Assembly (NCBI RefSeq): GCF_026341275.1
Contig: NZ_JAIFZO010000002.1
Location: 7,470,118 to 7,534,117 of the forward strand
Length of the DNA stretch: 64,000 bases
Source: Streptomyces ortus
GTDB taxonomy: Bacteria > Actinomycetota > Actinomycetes > Streptomycetales > Streptomycetaceae
Reading direction: 5' to 3'
Positions 24,882 through 33,847 of this stretch are shown here, one piece after another. The number at the start of each line of letters is the position of its first letter. Positions within the stretch are counted from its first letter, which is position 1. The notes under the pieces were generated by a model, which made no database searches, was not told the origin of the DNA, and saw nothing but the letters and a program-made list of their open reading frames with translations. The translations under genes were made by a program, and so were the position numbers.

Positions 24882-25967
24882 ATGCGCAAGTCATCCCTCC
24901 GCCGGGCCTGTGCGGTTCTCGCGGCCACCACCTCCCTCGCCCTGGCCCTCACCGCCTGCGGTGGCGGGACCTCCAAGGACGACGTCAAGGACGAGGGCGG
25001 CTCGAACGCGGCGGCCGGCAAGGCCGACCCGAACGCGGCCACCAAGAAGGGCCTGACCGTCGGCTTCCTGCCCAAGCAGGTCAACAACCCGTACTTCACC
25101 TCCTCCGACAAGGGCGGTGAGAAGGCCCTCACCGAGCTGGGCTCGAAGTACAAGGAGGTCGGCACCAACAGCGGCACCGACACCGCGGGACAGGTCTCCT
25201 ACGTCAACACGCTCACCCAGCAGCAGGTCGACGCCATCGCCGTCTCCGCGCAGGACCCGGGCGCGCTCTGCACCTCGCTCAAGCAGGCCATGAAGAACGA
25301 CATCAAGGTCGTCACCTACGACTCGGACACCAAGACCGACTGCCGCAACGCCTTCGTCTCGCAGGCCAGCGCCGAGGACCTGGGCCGCACCGAGGTGCAG
25401 CTGCTCGCCGAGCAGATCGGCTACAAGGGCGAGATCGCGATCCTGTCCGCCGCGCAGACCGCGACGAACCAGAACACCTGGATCGACTTCATGAAGGACG
25501 AGCTGAAGGACCCGAAGTACAAGGACATCAAGCTCGTCAAGACCGCCTACGGCAACGACGACGCCCAGCAGTCCTTCCAGCAGACCCAGGGCCTGCTCCA
25601 GGAGTACCCGAAGCTGAAGGGGATCATCTCCCCGACCACGGTCGGCATCAAGGCCGCCGCCCAGTACCTGTCGGGCTCCAAGTACAAGGGCAAGGTCAAG
25701 CTGACCGGCCTCGGCACCCCGAACGACATGCGCAAGTACGTCAAGAACGGCACCGTCGAGGCGTTCGAGCTGTGGGACCCGGCGAAGCTCGGCGAGCTGG
25801 CCGCCCGTACCTCCGTCGCGCTGGTCTCCGGCCAGATCACCGGCAAGGAGGGCGAGACCTTCAAGGCCGGCGACATGGGTGAGTTCACCATCGGCAAGGA
25901 CGGCGTGATCAACCTCGGCAAGCCGACCGTGTTCAACGCCAAGAACATCGACGAGTTCGACTTCTGA
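24882..25967 (+). CDS. rhaS: Rhamnose-binding lipoprotein
   Basis: The 361-residue exported protein has a lipobox LTAC (Cys near residue 24). A periplasmic-binding-protein type I fold follows, beginning LTVGFLPKQVNNPYFTSSDKG, with NSGTDTAGQVSYVNTL and KLKGIISPTTVGI. It delivers rhamnose to the adjacent permeases. It is Lys-rich and lies 58 nt after the second permease. The hairpin at 25995-26022 after its stop would stabilise its mRNA relative to downstream genes, as is usual for binding proteins. Confidence 0.9.
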   Translation: MRKSSLRRACAVLAATTSLALALTACGGGTSKDDVKDEGGSNAAAGKADPNAATKKGLTVGFLPKQVNNPYFTSSDKGGEKALTELGSKYKEVGTNSGTDTAGQVSYVNTLTQQQVDAIAVSAQDPGALCTSLKQAMKNDIKVVTYDSDTKTDCRNAFVSQASAEDLGRTEVQLLAEQIGYKGEIAILSAAQTATNQNTWIDFMKDELKDPKYKDIKLVKTAYGNDDAQQSFQQTQGLLQEYPKLKGIISPTTVGIKAAAQYLSGSKYKGKVKLTGLGTPNDMRKYVKNGTVEAFELWDPAKLGELAARTSVALVSGQITGKEGETFKAGDMGEFTIGKDGVINLGKPTVFNAKNIDEFDF

Positions 25968-25994
25968 TCCCGGCCGATACCGGCGCCGACAGCA

Positions 25995-26022
25995 GGGCCG
26001 CCCTCCGCGTCACGGGCGGCCC
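25995..26022 (+). terminator. Intercistronic hairpin after the rhamnose-binding protein
   Basis: GGGCCGCCC (25995-26003) and GGGCGGCCC (26014-26022) form a perfect 9-bp stem with a 10-nt loop. There is no U-run, so partial termination or 3'-end protection is likelier than full termination, since rhaM follows 41 nt later. Confidence 0.5.
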
Positions 26023-26062
26023 GGCCACGGCACTCTCCCCCCACGACCTGGAGTGGTACGTC

Positions 26063-26383
26063 ATGCAGCGTGTCTGTTTCCTGCTCAAGGTCCGCGCGGA
26101 CCGGCTCGACGAGTACCGCGAGAGACACACCACCGTGTGGCCCGAGATGCGGGAGGCGCTCTCGGCCACCGGCTGGCACAACTACTCGCTCTTCCTGCGC
26201 GAGGACGGCCTGCTGGTCGGCTACCTGGAGACCGAGGACTTCGCGGCGGCGCGGGCGGGCATGGAGGCCACCGGGGTCAACGCCCGCTGGCAGGCCGAGA
26301 TGGCGCCGTTCTTCGAAGCCCTGGACGGCGCCCGCCCTGACGAAGCCATGAAGCCGCTCACCGAGGTCTTCCACCTCGCCTGA
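26063..26383 (+). CDS. rhaM: L-rhamnose mutarotase
   Basis: The 106-residue protein matches the RhaM/RhaU family in length and motifs: MQRVCFLLKVRADRLDEYRE, HTTVWPEMREAL and GWHNYSLFLRE, with catalytic His in the H-x3-W-P-E-M segment. It speeds conversion between alpha and beta L-rhamnose after uptake, supplying the anomer used by RhaI. Its presence makes rhamnose the confident substrate of the locus. Confidence 0.93.
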   Translation: MQRVCFLLKVRADRLDEYRERHTTVWPEMREALSATGWHNYSLFLREDGLLVGYLETEDFAAARAGMEATGVNARWQAEMAPFFEALDGARPDEAMKPLTEVFHLA

Positions 26384-26477
26384 CGACCCACCGCCCCACC
26401 GACCCGCCGACCCCGTCAACCGTGCTCTTCCCCCGCTCGTTCCCCTCCCCGTCCCCACACGCCACGGAGCCCCGGAC

Positions 26478-27899
26478 ATGAAGAGACGCACCCTGCTCGC
26501 GACCGCCCTGCTCGGTACCGCGGCGGCCCCCGCCCTCGCCGGAACGGCCAGGGCGGCGGCCCCCGGCCCCTCGCTCACCCGGGCCGGGACCAGCACGCTC
26601 GACAGCCAGGCCATCTTCTTCGTCTCCTACGACGGCCTGGTCAACAACAACTCGTTCCAGAAGAACGCCCTGCTCACCCACAGGGGCTACCAGTACGCCG
26701 CCTGGTACACCGCCGACCGCAACGCCGTCATCGGCCGCCGCGTGCTCGGCGCGAGCACCTGGTCGACCGTCAAGGTCGGACACACCCTGCGCTACGACGA
26801 CTCCCACAACGTCATCTCCATGGGTGTGTCCAGGACCGACGGCCGCCTCCACCTCCACATGGACTCCCACAGCGACGGCTTCACCTACGTGAAGTCCGTG
26901 GCCGGGCTCATGGACAACCCCGCCGGCCTGACCTGGACCGCGAGCCGCTTCGGCGCGCCGCAGTCCACGCTCGACGGACTCGCGCTCACCTCGCAGTTCA
27001 CCTATCCGCAGTTCGTCTCCACGCCCGAGGGGAAGCTCCAGCTCAGCTACCGCGTGGGGGTGTCCGGTAACGGCCGCAACGCCCTCGCCGAGTACAACGG
27101 CACGTCCTGGACGGTCCTCGGCGAGTGGAGCGCCTCCACCGGCACGTACAGCAGCGAGCACGGCAGCAGCACCGCCCGCAACATGTACCTGCACGGCATC
27201 GACTACGACCGCGACGGGCGGCTGCACTCCTTCTTCACCTGGCGCGAGCAGAACAACGCGGTGATGTGCGCCGGCGGCGGCCTCACCAACCACGACACGG
27301 GATACGTCTACTCGGACGACCGCGGCCGTACCTGGCGCAACGACGCCGGCACGGTGGTCGGCACCACCGGCACCTCGAACACGGTCGCCGTCACCGACGG
27401 CGGCCTGGTGATCGACGCCCTCGATCCGGACCACTCCCTGATGAACCAGGAGAGCCAGGCCACCGACTCCGCTGGCCGCCCGCACGCGATCATCAGTTAC
27501 GTCCCCGGCCGCTTCGGTCAGTGCACCACGAACTATGTCGCCGACCGGACGGCCAACGGCCGCGCCTTCCACGTCCGCAGGACCGCCACCGGCACCTGGC
27601 GCAAGACCGAGATACCCCTCGCCCTGAACTCCAGCCAGCGCACCCGGCTGGTCCTCGACAGGTACGACAACGCGTACGCGATCCTGCCCTTCGGCCGTAT
27701 CGCCGCCGCGTCCGCCGCCTCCGGACACACCGACTGGACGACCCTGTTCGACGGCGCCGGACTCGACGCCTTCGGTGAGGTCCTCGTCGACGAGACGCGG
27801 ATCGCCCAGGACGGCGTACTGTCCGTCCTTCACCAGGTCAGGTCCAGTGGCACGACGCCTTCGGCGCTGCGCGTCGTCGACTTCGGACTGCCCGCGTGA
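26478..27899 (+). CDS. Secreted BNR-type beta-propeller protein, candidate rhamnose-releasing glycan enzyme
   Basis: The 473-residue precursor begins MKRRTLLATALL, a twin-arginine-like signal peptide ending near residue 26. The mature part resembles BNR_4-type seven-bladed propellers. A hallmark block DDSHNVISMGVS (His110), a following HMDSHSDGFTYVKS, and Asp-box-like turns such as YSDDRGRTWRN support this. Families with this fold include GH145 alpha-L-rhamnosidases and ulvan or rhamnose-glucuronate lyases. Its place between rhaM and the LacI gene suggests that it frees rhamnose from plant or algal glycans outside the cell. The exact chemistry is inferred. Confidence 0.7.
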   Translation: MKRRTLLATALLGTAAAPALAGTARAAAPGPSLTRAGTSTLDSQAIFFVSYDGLVNNNSFQKNALLTHRGYQYAAWYTADRNAVIGRRVLGASTWSTVKVGHTLRYDDSHNVISMGVSRTDGRLHLHMDSHSDGFTYVKSVAGLMDNPAGLTWTASRFGAPQSTLDGLALTSQFTYPQFVSTPEGKLQLSYRVGVSGNGRNALAEYNGTSWTVLGEWSASTGTYSSEHGSSTARNMYLHGIDYDRDGRLHSFFTWREQNNAVMCAGGGLTNHDTGYVYSDDRGRTWRNDAGTVVGTTGTSNTVAVTDGGLVIDALDPDHSLMNQESQATDSAGRPHAIISYVPGRFGQCTTNYVADRTANGRAFHVRRTATGTWRKTEIPLALNSSQRTRLVLDRYDNAYAILPFGRIAAASAASGHTDWTTLFDGAGLDAFGEVLVDETRIAQDGVLSVLHQVRSSGTTPSALRVVDFGLPA

Positions 27900-27978
27900 G
27901 GGAGTCCGTTCCGGGTGGGGACGCGGGTAATGTGACTGCGTGCCCACCACTCCCCGTTCCCCCGGAGGTAACCGCCTG

Positions 27979-29004
27979 ATGGCCCAGTCGGTGGGTATCA
28001 AGGACGTCGCCCGAGTCGCCGGAGTCTCCGTCGGCACGGTCTCGAACGTCATCAACCGCCCTGACACGGTCGCCTCCGAGACCCGTGCCCGCGTGCTCTC
28101 CGCCATCGACCGGCTCGGCTACGTCCGCAGCGAGTCGGCCAGGCAGCTGCGCGCCGGACGCAGCCGGATCATGGGCCTGCTCGTCCTGGACATGGGCAAC
28201 CCCTTCTTCGTGGACGTGGCGCGCGGCGCCGAGCGGGCGGCCCGCGAGACCGGCCTCGGCGTGATGGTCTGCAACAGCGCGCAGAGCGCCGGCGAGGAGG
28301 CCGACTATCTGTCGCTCTTCGCCGAACAGCGCGTCCGGGGCGTCCTGTTGACCCCCGCCGACGCGACCGGCCGCAACATAGAGGCCTTCCGCCGGCACGG
28401 CATCCCCTTCGTCCTCGTCGACCGCGTGGCCGAGGGCACCACCGAGTGCTCGGTCTCCGTCGACGACGTCGCGGGCGGCGCACTCGCCGTACGGCACCTG
28501 ATCGACGCGGGCCACCGCTCCATCGCGTATGTGAGCGGGCCGCCCGGACTCACCCAGGTCACCGACCGCCGCACGGGCGCCCTGAACGCCCTCGCCGAGG
28601 CCGGACTCGGCCCCGAGTGCCTGCGCGAGCTGCCCACCGAGCGCTTGGACGTGGCCGCCGGCCGCGACGCGGGAGCCAGGCTGCTGGGCCTCGCCGACCG
28701 TCCGACCGCCGTCTTCTGCGCCAACGACCTGCTCGCCCTCGGTGTGCTGCAGGCGATGTTCGCGGCCGGCGTGAGCGTCCCGGACGACCTCGCGATCGTC
28801 GGCTACGACGACATCGAGTTCGCCGCCGCCGCGGCCGTCCCGCTGACCTCGGTGCGCCAGCCCGCCGTGACCATGGGCGCGCTCGCTGCGGAACTCCTCC
28901 TGGAGGAGACCGAGGCCGAAGCGGCTCCCGGCGCGCACCAGCACCGGCGCGTGGTCCTCCAGCCGGAACTGGTGGTGCGGCGCTCCAGCCTCCCACCGCG
29001 CTGA
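27979..29004 (+). CDS. LacI-family regulator, probable rhamnose repressor
   Basis: The 341-residue protein has an N-terminal LacI helix-turn-helix (GIKDVARVAGVSVGTVSNVI) and hinge region RQLRAGRS. A periplasmic-binding-like sensor domain follows (LLVLDMGNPFFVDVARGAE; VGYDDIEFAAAAAVPLTSV). ATG at 27979 is chosen for the GGAGGTAACC site 10-15 nt upstream. It ends the rhamnose transport gene set and is the obvious candidate to bind the operators at 21065 and 21232, released by rhamnose or a rhamnose-derived ligand. Confidence 0.85.
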   Translation: MAQSVGIKDVARVAGVSVGTVSNVINRPDTVASETRARVLSAIDRLGYVRSESARQLRAGRSRIMGLLVLDMGNPFFVDVARGAERAARETGLGVMVCNSAQSAGEEADYLSLFAEQRVRGVLLTPADATGRNIEAFRRHGIPFVLVDRVAEGTTECSVSVDDVAGGALAVRHLIDAGHRSIAYVSGPPGLTQVTDRRTGALNALAEAGLGPECLRELPTERLDVAAGRDAGARLLGLADRPTAVFCANDLLALGVLQAMFAAGVSVPDDLAIVGYDDIEFAAAAAVPLTSVRQPAVTMGALAAELLLEETEAEAAPGAHQHRRVVLQPELVVRRSSLPPR

Positions 29005-29139
29005 GGGGGCGTCCCGGCCCGGGCGACGCTGCTGAGCGGTTGGTCAGTACGCATTTCTTGATCCCCCGGTCTCGGCTCGCCGGAGAACTTGTGCTCAACT
29101 GGTTCGCGGTCAGGAATCCGTCCGTCTCGGGAGCCCCTT

Positions 29140-30441
29140 TTGAGCGCCACTTACCGTCAGCCCGGTGTCGTCCTCAGCGACCGCCGCTTCACCGTGCCCC
29201 TCGATCACGACGCCCCCACCGGGGAGACGATCGAGCTGTACGCCCGTGAAGTGGTCGCGAGCGACCGGACGGACCAGGACCTGCCCTGGCTGGTGTATCT
29301 CCAGGGAGGGCCCGGTTTCGGCGCCAACCGCTTCATCGGCAGACAGGCCTGGCTGGGCCGCGCGCTTGAGGACTACCGCGTCCTGCTGCTCGACCAGCGC
29401 GGCACCGGCAGCTCCACGCCCGCCAACCGGCAGACGCTCCCGCTGCGCGGCGGCCCCCGGGAACAGGCCGACTATCTCGCGCTGTTCCGCGCCGACTCCA
29501 TCGTTCGCGACTGCGAGGCGATCCGCCCGGCCGTCACCGGCGGCGCCCCCTGGGCCGTCCTCGGCCAGAGCTTCGGCGGCTTCTGCGCGACCCACTACCT
29601 CTCCACCGCGCCGGAGGGCCTCAGCACGGCCCTGATCACCGGCGGACTCCCGACCCTCGACGGCCACGCCGACGACGTCTACCGGGCCGCGTACCCCCGT
29701 ATCGAGCGCAAGGTCGCCGCACACTACGCGCGTTACCCCCAGGACATCGAGCGGGCCCGGCGGATCGCCGAGTACGTCCTGCTCAACGAGCCCGTTCTGG
29801 ACGGCGGTTACCGGCTCACCGTCGAGGCCTTCCAGTCGCTCGGCATCCTCCTCGGCGGCGGCGAGGGCAGCCACCGGCTGCACTACCTCCTGGAGAACGC
29901 CTTCGTCCGCACCGCCCAGGGCACGGCCCTCTCCGACGCCTTCCAGGAAGAGGTCAGGCCCCTCCTCTCCTACGCCGGACATCCCCTGTACGCGCTGGTC
30001 CACGAGGCCTGCTACGGCCAGGGCGAGCGCCCCACCGCCTGGTCCGCCGAGCGGGTGCGCGCCGACTTCCCCCAGTTCGACGCCGCCAAGAGCCTCGCGG
30101 GCGACGGCCCCGTCCTGTTCACCGGCGAGTCCGTCCACCCCTGGACCTTCGACTGCGATCCCGCCCTGCGCCCGCTGCGCGAGACCGCGGACCTGCTGGC
30201 CGAGCGCACCGACTGGCCCGTCCTGTACGACCCCGCCCGCCTCGCCGCCAACGAGGTCCCCGTCGCCGCGGCCGTCTACCACGACGACATGTACGTCGAC
30301 ACGGACCACGCCCTGAAGACGGCCCGCACGATCCGCGGCCTGCGCACGTACGTCACGAACGAGTTCGAGCACGACGGCGTACGGGCGGGCGGCCCACGGG
30401 TCCTGGACCGCCTCCTGTCCCTGGCGAGGGACGAGGCCTGA
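29140..30441 (+). CDS. Proline-iminopeptidase-like alpha/beta hydrolase (S33 family)
   Basis: The 433-residue protein has the S33 pattern: oxyanion HGGP-like WLVYLQGGPGFGAN, LLLDQRGTGSSTP and a nucleophile elbow GQSFGGFCATHYLS (Ser about residue 140). An acidic residue and a C-terminal His (NEFEHDGVRAGG) complete the triad. It should release N-terminal residues from short peptides in the cytoplasm. A TTG at 29140 is preferred (GGGAG 6-10 nt upstream, LSATYRQPGV start matching the family). A GTG at 29089 would add 17 residues. Confidence 0.8.
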   Translation: MSATYRQPGVVLSDRRFTVPLDHDAPTGETIELYAREVVASDRTDQDLPWLVYLQGGPGFGANRFIGRQAWLGRALEDYRVLLLDQRGTGSSTPANRQTLPLRGGPREQADYLALFRADSIVRDCEAIRPAVTGGAPWAVLGQSFGGFCATHYLSTAPEGLSTALITGGLPTLDGHADDVYRAAYPRIERKVAAHYARYPQDIERARRIAEYVLLNEPVLDGGYRLTVEAFQSLGILLGGGEGSHRLHYLLENAFVRTAQGTALSDAFQEEVRPLLSYAGHPLYALVHEACYGQGERPTAWSAERVRADFPQFDAAKSLAGDGPVLFTGESVHPWTFDCDPALRPLRETADLLAERTDWPVLYDPARLAANEVPVAAAVYHDDMYVDTDHALKTARTIRGLRTYVTNEFEHDGVRAGGPRVLDRLLSLARDEA

Positions 30442-30454
30442 AGGTCCCGCGAGC

Positions 30455-30473
30455 GGCGCGGGGAACCGTGCGC
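30455..30473 (-). repeat. Single reversed copy of the short GC-rich intergenic repeat
   Basis: GGCGCGGGGAACCGTGCGC is the reverse complement of a variant of the GCGC-N-GTTCCCCGCGCC units found at 38930-39012 and 58980-59028. Confidence 0.5.
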
Positions 30474-30521
30474 GCGGCCCCGTACGGCCCGCGGCCCACA
30501 TCCCGTCCCTAGTCTGATCCC

Positions 30522-31298
30522 ATGACGAGATTCGACGATCACGCGGTCCTGGTCACCGGCGCGGGCCAGGGCATCGGCGAGGCGACGGCACACCGCTTCG
30601 CCGAGGAGGGCGCGTCCGTACTGGTCACGGACCGCGACAAGGCACGCGCCGAGCGGGTCGCCGCCGCGATCCGTGACAGCGGCGGTACGGCCGTGTCGTA
30701 CGCGTGCGACGTGGCCGATCCCGCCGCCGTCGACGGGGCGGTCGGCACGGCGGTGGACTCCTTCGGCCGCCTGGACGTGCTGGTCAACAACGCCTACGCG
30801 TGCCACCCCGACCCCGGCTCCTTCGAGGAGCAGGAGGACGGCCCCTGGTACGAGGACTTCGAGATCACCCTGCACGGCGCGTACCGCTGTATCCGCGCGG
30901 CCCTGCCGCATCTGGTGGCCGCGGGCGGACGGGGGGCGATCGTCAGCATCGGTTCGGTCAACGCCGAGCGGCACTTCGGCTCGCACGCCTACAGCGCGGC
31001 GAAGGCCGCACTGGCCTCGCTGACCCGTACCGTCGCCGTCGAATCGGCACCGCGGGGTGTCCGGGTGAATCTCGTCGAGCCCGGCACCATCCGCACCCAC
31101 GCCTGGGACGGCCGGGCGGAGGTCCTCGAACGTGCCGCAGGCCACTACCCGTTGGGGCGTGTCGGCGAGCCCGCCGACATCGCGTCCGCCGTCGCCTTCC
31201 TGGCCTCGGCGGACGCGTCCTGGATCACCGGCGTGACGCTGCCGGTCGACGGTGGCCTGCTGGTGAGCAACCTGGGGATGCTCCGCGACATGTCCTGA
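30522..31298 (+). CDS. Short-chain dehydrogenase/reductase
   Basis: The 258-residue classical SDR has a TGAGQGIGEATA dinucleotide motif, NNAYA in place of NNAG, a catalytic Ser in VSIGSVNA and the Tyr/Lys pair in HAYSAAKAALASL. Position 39 is Asp in VTDRDKA, favouring NAD over NADP. TAGTCT at 30510-30515 lies 7 nt before the ATG with no ribosome-binding sequence, so the mRNA may be leaderless. The substrate is unknown. Confidence 0.85.
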   Translation: MTRFDDHAVLVTGAGQGIGEATAHRFAEEGASVLVTDRDKARAERVAAAIRDSGGTAVSYACDVADPAAVDGAVGTAVDSFGRLDVLVNNAYACHPDPGSFEEQEDGPWYEDFEITLHGAYRCIRAALPHLVAAGGRGAIVSIGSVNAERHFGSHAYSAAKAALASLTRTVAVESAPRGVRVNLVEPGTIRTHAWDGRAEVLERAAGHYPLGRVGEPADIASAVAFLASADASWITGVTLPVDGGLLVSNLGMLRDMS

Positions 31299-31365
31299 GA
31301 GCCAGTGCCGTCTCCTGAGGCCGTGCGGTGATCATCACCGGCGTGCGCTGCGTACGCTGGGGGAC

Positions 31366-32205
31366 ATGCGAGACGAACCCGGCGGCGCGGCCCCCGCCCG
31401 CACCGACCTGACAGCCGACTGCGCCCAGTGCTTCGGGCTGTGCTGTGTCGCGCTGCCCTTCGCCGCCTCGGCGGACTTCGCGATCGACAAGGCCGCCGGA
31501 AGTCCCTGCCGGAATCTGCAGGCGGACTTCGGCTGCGGCATCCACACCCAGTTGCGGCAGCGGGGCTTCAACGGCTGCACGGTCTACGACTGCTTCGGCG
31601 CGGGCCAGAAGGTCTCGCAGCTCACCTTCGGCGGCGAGGACTGGCGCTCGGGGGACCGCGAGCACTCCCGGCTGATGTTCGACGTGTTCCACGCGATGCG
31701 GCAACTGCAGGAACTGCTCTGGTATCTCACCCAGGCGCTGGAGCTGCCCGCCGCCCGCCCGGTCCACCCCGAACTGCGCCGCGCGCTCGACCGCACCGAG
31801 GCGCTCACCCGCCTGGAGCGGAAGGAACTGGCCGGGCTGGACGTGACGGAGGTCCGCCAGGACGTCAACGCCCTGCTGCTGCGCACCAGCGAGCTGGCCC
31901 GCGCCGGTCTCGGCCGGGGCAGGAAGAAGGAGCGCCGGGGCGCCGACCTGATGGGGGCCCGGCTCAGGGGCGCCGATCTGCGGGGCGCCAACCTCCGCGG
32001 CGCGTACCTGATTGCCGCCGACCTCACGGGCGCCGATCTGCGTTCGGCGGATCTGATCGGCGCCGACCTGCGCGACGCGGACCTCACGGACGCCGACCTG
32101 ACCGACGCCCTCTTCCTCACCCAGCCGCAGCTCAACGCAGCCAAGGGCGGCGCGGGCACCCGGCTTCCGGCGTCATTCACCCGCCCCGGTCACTGGACAC
32201 CGTGA
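31366..32205 (+). CDS. Cys-rich metal-site domain fused to pentapeptide repeats
   Basis: The 279-residue protein has an N-terminal cluster of eight Cys (C19-x2-C22-x3-C26-C27, C48-x8-C57, C71-x4-C76) with His60. It resembles the YkgJ zinc- or iron-chelating domain. A helical middle part (about 95-185) follows. The C-terminus (about 190-255) is a run of A-D-L-x-G units, that is pentapeptide repeats forming a right-handed quadrilateral helix. It is cytoplasmic with no signal peptide. The function is unknown; metal binding is inferred from spacing. Its end overlaps the convergent P450 gene by 33 nt. Confidence 0.75.
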   Translation: MRDEPGGAAPARTDLTADCAQCFGLCCVALPFAASADFAIDKAAGSPCRNLQADFGCGIHTQLRQRGFNGCTVYDCFGAGQKVSQLTFGGEDWRSGDREHSRLMFDVFHAMRQLQELLWYLTQALELPAARPVHPELRRALDRTEALTRLERKELAGLDVTEVRQDVNALLLRTSELARAGLGRGRKKERRGADLMGARLRGADLRGANLRGAYLIAADLTGADLRSADLIGADLRDADLTDADLTDALFLTQPQLNAAKGGAGTRLPASFTRPGHWTP

Positions 32206-33699
32206 CGCCGACGGGACTTCCCGGGCCCCGGGAATCTCCGGCCCGGCGGCCGATGCGGCGGGGGAGCGGCGGTCGAGCCGCAGCGTCAGCCCCTCCGGCA
32301 TCAGCGTGAGCCGCTCCGCCACCCGCAGCCGGTAGGCGGGGTCCGGCAGCAGCTCGTACCGGCGCAGGAGCAGACCCAGGACGAGAGTCGCCTCGTGCAG
32401 CGCGAACTGCCGCCCGATGCACGCCCGCGCGCCGGTGCCGAACGGCTTGAAGGTGTGGGCGGGCCGGGCCCGTACGGCGGCCGGGGCGAAGCGGTCGGGG
32501 TCGAACCGCTCCGCGTCCGGGCCCCACGCGTCGGGGTCGCGGTGCAGCAGCGGCATCAGGACCAGCGCCCACGCGCCCCGGCGCATCGGATGGACACCGC
32601 CCAGGACCGTGTCCGCACGGGCCTCGCGCGCGAACGCGGGCGCCGTCGGCCACAGCCGCAGCGACTCGTCGAGTACGCGCCGCACGTACCGGAGCCTGGC
32701 GACCTGGTCGTAGGCCGGTTCCGGGGTGTCTCCCCAGACGCGGTCCACCTCGGCGCGGGCACGGGCGGCGATGTCCGGGTGCTGGGCCAGGTGGTGCAGG
32801 GCGAAGGAGAGCGCGCCCGAGGTCGTCTCGTGGCCGGCGATCAGGAAGGTGATGACCTGGCGGCGGACGTTCTCGGGGGTGAGCCGCTCGCCGGTCTCAT
32901 GGTGGGCGGTCCCCAGCATCCGGTCGAGGAGGTCGCCGTCGCCGGCCGGACCGTGCAGCCGCCTCTCCACGACGGCGTCGACCGTGCGGTTGAGGTACGC
33001 CACGTCGGTGCGGTTGCGGCGGGTGGCCGTGCGCATCAGCACCGGCGCCACCGGGGCGGGGACGACATTGAGGCGCTGCGCGTACGACAGCGCGCCGACC
33101 ATGGCCGTGACGAAGGGGTGCGGCCGGGTGCGCTCGAAGGAGCCGAAGTCATGGCCGAAGCCGGTGCGGGCGATCGTCTCCAGCGTCAGCTTCGTCATGT
33201 CGCCGGGCACGTCGACGGCCCGTCCCGCGGCCTGTTCGGTGTCCCAGCGGTCGGTGAGCCGGGCGGCCACCCTGAGCATCATCGCGTGGTAGCCCTCCAT
33301 GGCCTCGCGGCTGAAGCCGGGCGCCAGCACGTCGTGCGCCAGCTGCCAGTTGGGCTCGTGGTTGTACGCCGTGAACAGGCCGTCCCCGGCGACGGGGCGG
33401 AGGTTGGCGACCCCCAGGCCGACGTGCTTGGCGAACCGTGACTCGTCCGCCAGCTCGCCCGTGAGCCCCGCGCCCCAGACGAAGACGATCTCCTTGCCGA
33501 ACCCCTTGCGCCGGAAGATCGGTCCGAGCTCCCATCCGACGCGCAGCGAATCCTGCAACGGCGTACGGAGGTTGGTCCCGACGGCGTCGCCGATCAGCGG
33601 CACCCGGTAGGGCGGGTGCGGGATGCGGTGCAGCTCGGGCCAGCCCAGCTCCGCGCTGCGGAACCCCTTCGGCAGAGCCGTTTCCCTGGTGCCCGCCAT
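32173..33699 (-). CDS. Stand-alone cytochrome P450 of the CYP102 (P450 BM3-like) type
   Basis: The 508-residue heme protein has the I-helix AGHETTSGALSFALH, the K-helix ExxR in DESLRLWPTAPAF and heme loop FKPFGTGARACIGRQFALHE with the Cys thiolate. The latter continues ATLVLGLLLRRYEL, closely following the heme domain of P450 BM3. The flavin reductase half of BM3 is absent, as in the CYP102B group of Streptomyces, so a separate redox partner is needed. Fatty-acid-like substrates are the family expectation. ATG at 33699 follows GGAGAGGGC. The gene is divergent from a TetR gene. Confidence 0.88.
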   Translation of the reverse strand: MAGTRETALPKGFRSAELGWPELHRIPHPPYRVPLIGDAVGTNLRTPLQDSLRVGWELGPIFRRKGFGKEIVFVWGAGLTGELADESRFAKHVGLGVANLRPVAGDGLFTAYNHEPNWQLAHDVLAPGFSREAMEGYHAMMLRVAARLTDRWDTEQAAGRAVDVPGDMTKLTLETIARTGFGHDFGSFERTRPHPFVTAMVGALSYAQRLNVVPAPVAPVLMRTATRRNRTDVAYLNRTVDAVVERRLHGPAGDGDLLDRMLGTAHHETGERLTPENVRRQVITFLIAGHETTSGALSFALHHLAQHPDIAARARAEVDRVWGDTPEPAYDQVARLRYVRRVLDESLRLWPTAPAFAREARADTVLGGVHPMRRGAWALVLMPLLHRDPDAWGPDAERFDPDRFAPAAVRARPAHTFKPFGTGARACIGRQFALHEATLVLGLLLRRYELLPDPAYRLRVAERLTLMPEGLTLRLDRRSPAASAAGPEIPGAREVPSASRCPVTGAGE

Positions 33700-33748
33700 C
33701 GCGCCCTCTCCTTCGTACCGACCGCCGGTTGCGCCTGTTGTACGCGGA

Positions 33749-33784
33749 TTCAATAGTGTCGGCCAGTCTGGTCCCGCTGTTGAA
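33749..33784. promoter_or_regulatory. Imperfect inverted repeat in the P450/tetR divergent region
   Basis: TTCAATAG (33749-33756) and CTGTTGAA (33777-33784) are inverted copies with one mismatch, centred in the 148-bp gap between the two genes. This is a possible TetR-type site, though the 20-bp spacing is long for one dimer. Confidence 0.25.
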
Positions 33785-33847
33785 CCGACGTCAAGTAAGT
33801 CGACGGGCGTACCTCGGGCAGGTCGGCCGGCCGAGTAAAGTGCGGGC

